Shown: in pieces, positions 61,227-64,000 of the stretch
Layout: each line of letters begins with the position of its first letter
How positions within the stretch are numbered: position 1 is the first letter of the stretch
Source of the DNA: Ideonella sp.
Lineage (GTDB): Bacteria; Pseudomonadota; Gammaproteobacteria; Burkholderiales; Burkholderiaceae_C
Direction of reading: 5' to 3'
NCBI GenBank assembly: GCA_016721465.1
Contig: JADKIA010000015.1
Coordinates: forward strand, 1-64,000
Length of the DNA stretch: 64,000 bases
Position numbers and translations under genes: made by a program
Notes under the pieces: generated by a model
The model's input: only the letters and a program-made list of their open reading frames with translations
The model's database searches: none
What the model was told of the DNA's origin: nothing

Positions 61227-62765
61227 TCAGGCCCTCTGGGGCCCGGGGCGCCCGGCCTCGACCGCGAATCGCACATCGGCCCGCACCGGGCTGGTCGCAT
61301 CGTTGGGCCGGTCCACCACCATCAGCGTGGCCTGCAGCGCGCGCTCGTCGAGCGTGAAGCCGATGTAGCCGCGCTGGTCGCCCCGGCCGTGGTGCACGTG
61401 GGGGTTGAGGCGGAGCCGCTGGTTCACCTGCTTCTGCGACGGGCCATGGCTGCTGATGGAGGTGCCGCAGAACTCGCTGGCCAGCACGGGGGACTTCGGG
61501 TCGTCGAAGTCGAGCTTCAGATCGGCGACATAGTGCGCGTGGACATCGCCGCCCAAGACCACCATGTTCGGCACGCGCCGCTCGGCGACGGCGCCCAGCA
61601 GGCGCGTGCGCGAGGGCGCGTAGCCGTCCCAGCCATCGGTCCAGAACTCGCCGGTGTTCGGTCCGGTGACGGCTTGGCGTGACAGGCGCGCCATCAGCGT
61701 CTGCTGGGCCAGCAGGTTCCAAGGGCGCTGCAGGTCCCAGCCCTCGGCCAGCCAGCGTTCCTGTTCGAACCCGAGCAGGCTGCGCTGGGGATCCTGCAAC
61801 TCGGCGCAGTCGACCGCCATGATCACCTGCGAGCCACCGGGTCGCAGCAGCGGCGGGCAGGCGTGCGGGTCGCGGTACTGGCGATCGTCCAGCGCATGGA
61901 TGCGCGCCAGGCGACCCCAGTGGAAGCGGTCGTACAGACGCAATGACGGCCCCGCCGGACTGAAGGTCGGGCGCATGGCCTTGGCCACCGGCATGTGCTC
62001 CCACCACGCCTGGTAGGCGGCCGCCCGCAGCGCCTGGAAGGCGGCGCCGGACAGCGTCTGGCCGCGCTCGCGGGAATGGTCGTTCTCCACCTCGTGGTCG
62101 TCCCAGATCACCAGCCAGGGGAACGCGGCATGCGCAGCCTGCAGCGCCTCGTCCGACTTGTATTGCGCATAGCGCTCGCGGTATTGCGCCAGGGTGCGCA
62201 ACAGCGGGCCGTCCACCCGGCGCAGCGCATCGGGTGGCGAGGGGTATTCGTAGATGTAGTCACCCAGGAACATCACCAGGTCCAGCGGCTGCGTGGCCAT
62301 GTGGCGCCAGGCGGCGTAGTGGCCGTGGTCCCAGCGCTGGCAGCTGGCGATGGCGAACTGCAGTGTGGCGGCGGCGTCGTCGGCCGGTGCCGTGCGCGTG
62401 CGCCCCGCCGGGCTGCGCTGTCCCAACGCACTGAAGCGGTACCAGTACCAGCGGCCCGGGCCCAGGGCCGAGGGCTCGGCGTGCACGCTGTGGGCCCACG
62501 CGGCTTCGGCCGTCTCGGTGCCGCGCGCGACGATGTCGGTGAAGGCCTCGTCGTGCGACAGCTCCCATTGCACGGGCACGCTGGGTGGCAGGTCGATGCC
62601 GGTCAATCGGGTCCACAGCACCAGGCGGTCGGCGCGGGGTTGGCCCGAGGCCACGCCCAGCGCGAAACGCGGCACGTCGGCGGCGCGCGCATGGCGCACG
62701 AACAGCGGTGCCGCGAGCAGGCTGGCTGCGCCGGCTTGCAGCAGTTGGCGTCGTTGGGGGTTCAT
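61227..62765 (-). CDS. phoD: PhoD-family alkaline phosphatase/phosphodiesterase
   Basis: 512 residues. A twin-arginine-type signal (MNPQRRQLLQAGAASLLAAP) exports the folded protein. An N-terminal PhoD_N beta-domain (FALGVASGQPRADRLVLWTR, GPGRWYWYRFSALGQRSPAG) is followed by the metallophosphatase domain: FAIASCQRWDHGHYAAWRHM, LDLVMFLGDYIYEYPSPP, WLVIWDDHEVENDHSRERGQ and VVLGGDVHAHYVADL. Metal-binding Asp, Asn and His residues are all present. PhoD releases phosphate from phosphodiesters and needs Fe/Ca. Start ATG at 62765; the frame remains open far upstream without family similarity. Confidence 0.92.
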   Translation of the reverse strand: MNPQRRQLLQAGAASLLAAPLFVRHARAADVPRFALGVASGQPRADRLVLWTRLTGIDLPPSVPVQWELSHDEAFTDIVARGTETAEAAWAHSVHAEPSALGPGRWYWYRFSALGQRSPAGRTRTAPADDAAATLQFAIASCQRWDHGHYAAWRHMATQPLDLVMFLGDYIYEYPSPPDALRRVDGPLLRTLAQYRERYAQYKSDEALQAAHAAFPWLVIWDDHEVENDHSRERGQTLSGAAFQALRAAAYQAWWEHMPVAKAMRPTFSPAGPSLRLYDRFHWGRLARIHALDDRQYRDPHACPPLLRPGGSQVIMAVDCAELQDPQRSLLGFEQERWLAEGWDLQRPWNLLAQQTLMARLSRQAVTGPNTGEFWTDGWDGYAPSRTRLLGAVAERRVPNMVVLGGDVHAHYVADLKLDFDDPKSPVLASEFCGTSISSHGPSQKQVNQRLRLNPHVHHGRGDQRGYIGFTLDERALQATLMVVDRPNDATSPVRADVRFAVEAGRPGPQRA

Positions 62766-62942
62766 GGGTGGAGTGTCCGACAGGCGGGCTCCCGTCCTTG
62801 GATCGATCGGGCGCAGGGCGCCGAAATGCTGGCTCGCCACCACAGTTTGACCCACCTCAAGAGCAAGTGCAGGTTGCGCGAACGCGCGTGAATCCTGACG
62901 TTCCGTTGGAGCGACACTTGTCGCAAAGCAAGTGGAGGTGGT

Positions 62943-64000
62943 ATGGCAGACACGATGGTGACCGGGCATGTCGGAGGCGCGGGCCTCGACACCGACTCGC
63001 TGACGATGATGCTCGACGCGGTGCGCGAGTTCGTCGAACATGCGCTGCCGCCGCAGCGCCAGCTGCAACTGGACCACGACGACGTCTGCCCCGAAGACAC
63101 GGTGCGCGCGATGAGCGACCCCGGGCAGCTCGGCGTGCAACTGGTCTTCATCCCGGCCGCCTATGGCGGCATGGACGGCGGCGCCTTCGATTCGTACCGC
63201 GTGTGCGAGGTCATGGCCCGCCACGACATTGGCCTGGCCACTGCGGCTTTCGCCACCTTCCTGGGCAGCGACCCGATCCTGGTGGGTGCCACCGACGCAC
63301 AGAAGCAGCGCTGGCTCGGCGCCATCGCCGAGAAGGGCGTCGTGTTCGCCTACGGTGCCACCGAGCCCGATGCCGGCAGCGACCTGGGCGCGCTGAAGAC
63401 GACGGCCGAACGCATCGAGGTGGACGGCGTGGTCACCGGCTACCGCATCAACGGCCGCAAGCAGTGGATCTCCAACGGGTCCATCGCCGACTTCGCCACC
63501 ATCCTGGCGCGCACCCCCGACGGACCCACCTGGTTCGTGGTGACCAAGGGCACGCCGGGCTTCTCCGCCGGCAACCGCGAGGACAAACACGGCCTGCGCC
63601 TGTCCAATACCGCCGCGCTGTACCTCGACAACGTCGAGGTGCCCGCCGACCACCTCATCGGTGGCGTCGAAGGCCGGGGCCTCGTGCAAGCGCAGCAGGT
63701 GTTCGGCTACACGCGCGTGATGGTGGCCGCCTTCGGCCTGGGCGGCGGCTGGTCGGCGCTCGACCGCGCCATCGCCTACTCGCTGGAGCGCCAGCAAGGC
63801 GGCGGCCCGCTGGCGCAGAAGCAGGGCTACACGCACAAGCTGATCGTGCCCCACGCGGTGCGCCTGGAAGCCGCGCGCAGCATCATCGAATCGACGGCCG
63901 ACCGGCTGGACCGCGGGCTGGGCACGGGCGGCGCGATGAACACCGAGGGTGCCATCGCCAAGCTGATGGCCACCGAGGCCGGCAACGCCGCGGCGGACGC
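62943..64000 (+). CDS. Acyl-CoA dehydrogenase (cut by window end)
   Basis: At least 352 residues, running off the right edge. GGAGGTGGT just before the ATG is a strong ribosome site. Landmarks: FVEHALPPQRQLQLDHDDVC, FIPAAYGGMDGGAFDSYRVC, VFAYGATEPDAGSDLGALKT (FAD/substrate site), TGYRINGRKQWISNGSIADF and GLRLSNTAALYLDNVEVPAD, then the C-terminal helical domain (LGGGWSALDRAIAYSLERQQ). It oxidises an acyl-CoA to the 2-enoyl-CoA with FAD; chain length cannot be judged, and the part with the catalytic Glu may lie beyond the edge. It is divergent from phoD, with a 177-base gap. Confidence 0.9.
   Translation, partial: MADTMVTGHVGGAGLDTDSLTMMLDAVREFVEHALPPQRQLQLDHDDVCPEDTVRAMSDPGQLGVQLVFIPAAYGGMDGGAFDSYRVCEVMARHDIGLATAAFATFLGSDPILVGATDAQKQRWLGAIAEKGVVFAYGATEPDAGSDLGALKTTAERIEVDGVVTGYRINGRKQWISNGSIADFATILARTPDGPTWFVVTKGTPGFSAGNREDKHGLRLSNTAALYLDNVEVPADHLIGGVEGRGLVQAQQVFGYTRVMVAAFGLGGGWSALDRAIAYSLERQQGGGPLAQKQGYTHKLIVPHAVRLEAARSIIESTADRLDRGLGTGGAMNTEGAIAKLMATEAGNAAAD

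Noticed and set aside
58227..61682. An open frame of 1,151 codons on the plus strand opposite the patatin-like gene
   Set aside because: It is the GC-rich complement of a well-supported gene, is rich in Arg, Gly, Gln, His and Val and shows no family motifs; long antisense frames are usual in DNA of this composition.
1..64000. tRNA, rRNA, riboswitch or CRISPR arrays
   Set aside because: None was recognised by reading; intergenic spaces are mostly under 250 bases, and no cloverleaf-like sequences or spaced repeats stood out. A covariance-model scan would be decisive.

Overview
The window is high-GC DNA (by eye about two-thirds G+C). The adjacent hemE and priA, the lemA/TPM cluster, and the TonB receptor and heterotetrameric sarcosine oxidase genes suit a betaproteobacterium of the order Burkholderiales (Rubrivivax/Leptothrix/Ideonella-like). 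That placement is inference from gene content, not from a phylogenetic marker. Sequence quality looks uneven. Genes in the first ~21 kb, including the housekeeping gene hemE, carry many one- or two-base frameshifts, mostly in short homopolymers. From ~21.2 to 64 kb reading frames are clean, apart from one suspicious lost stop codon at 27.87 kb. Most of the breaks are probably assembly errors near a contig end.

Layout. 0.1-1.2 kb: badly broken FabH-like ketoacyl-ACP synthase. 1.2-3.3 kb (minus): lemA with two TPM-domain genes. 3.5-5.5 kb: S9 peptidase. 5.5-6.7 kb: a complete IS5-family element with a CTAG target duplication. 6.7-11.5 kb (minus): four-gene operon of two solute-binding-like proteins (one fused to a vWA domain), an XpaC-like protein and TelA. 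11.5-15.1 kb: hemE, a spacer with a DnaA box, and priA. 15.1-15.9 kb: VOC protein.

16-51 kb is one large accessory block dominated by peptide uptake and hydrolysis. It has two TonB receptors, three MFS carriers, and peptidases or hydrolases of families S9, M19, M3, M32, M20, S12-like and DUF885, plus four alpha/beta hydrolases. It also holds an iodotyrosine-deiodinase-like flavoprotein, a DgcN/DgcA pair for D-glutamate, a D-carbamoylase-type hydrolase, an aminotransferase and an aspartase/fumarase-family lyase. Two regulons are visible. Near the AraC-family regulator (17.4-18.4 kb) a GCCTAAATnTTCG motif precedes the DUF885, M19, MFS and TonB genes. Near the XRE-cupin regulator (40.9-41.6 kb) an 18-bp palindrome, TGGnTA-N6-TAnCCA, stands before dgcN, the regulator, the serine hydrolase, the second TonB receptor and the M20/lyase pair. 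A decayed copy of the regulator + dipeptidase module lies at 16.0-17.1 kb.

50.4-55.4 kb: soxBDAG sarcosine oxidase operon, a possible end point for N-methyl amino acids. 55.5-64 kb: unrelated genes, namely an AEC permease, a metaxin-like GST, a very large patatin-like protein, PhoD phosphatase and an acyl-CoA dehydrogenase cut by the window end.

Working model: peptides, probably containing D- or otherwise modified residues, enter through TonB receptors and MFS carriers, are cut by the peptidase battery, and their D-Glu, carbamoylated or N-methylated residues are converted to central metabolites. The substrate cannot be read from the sequence.
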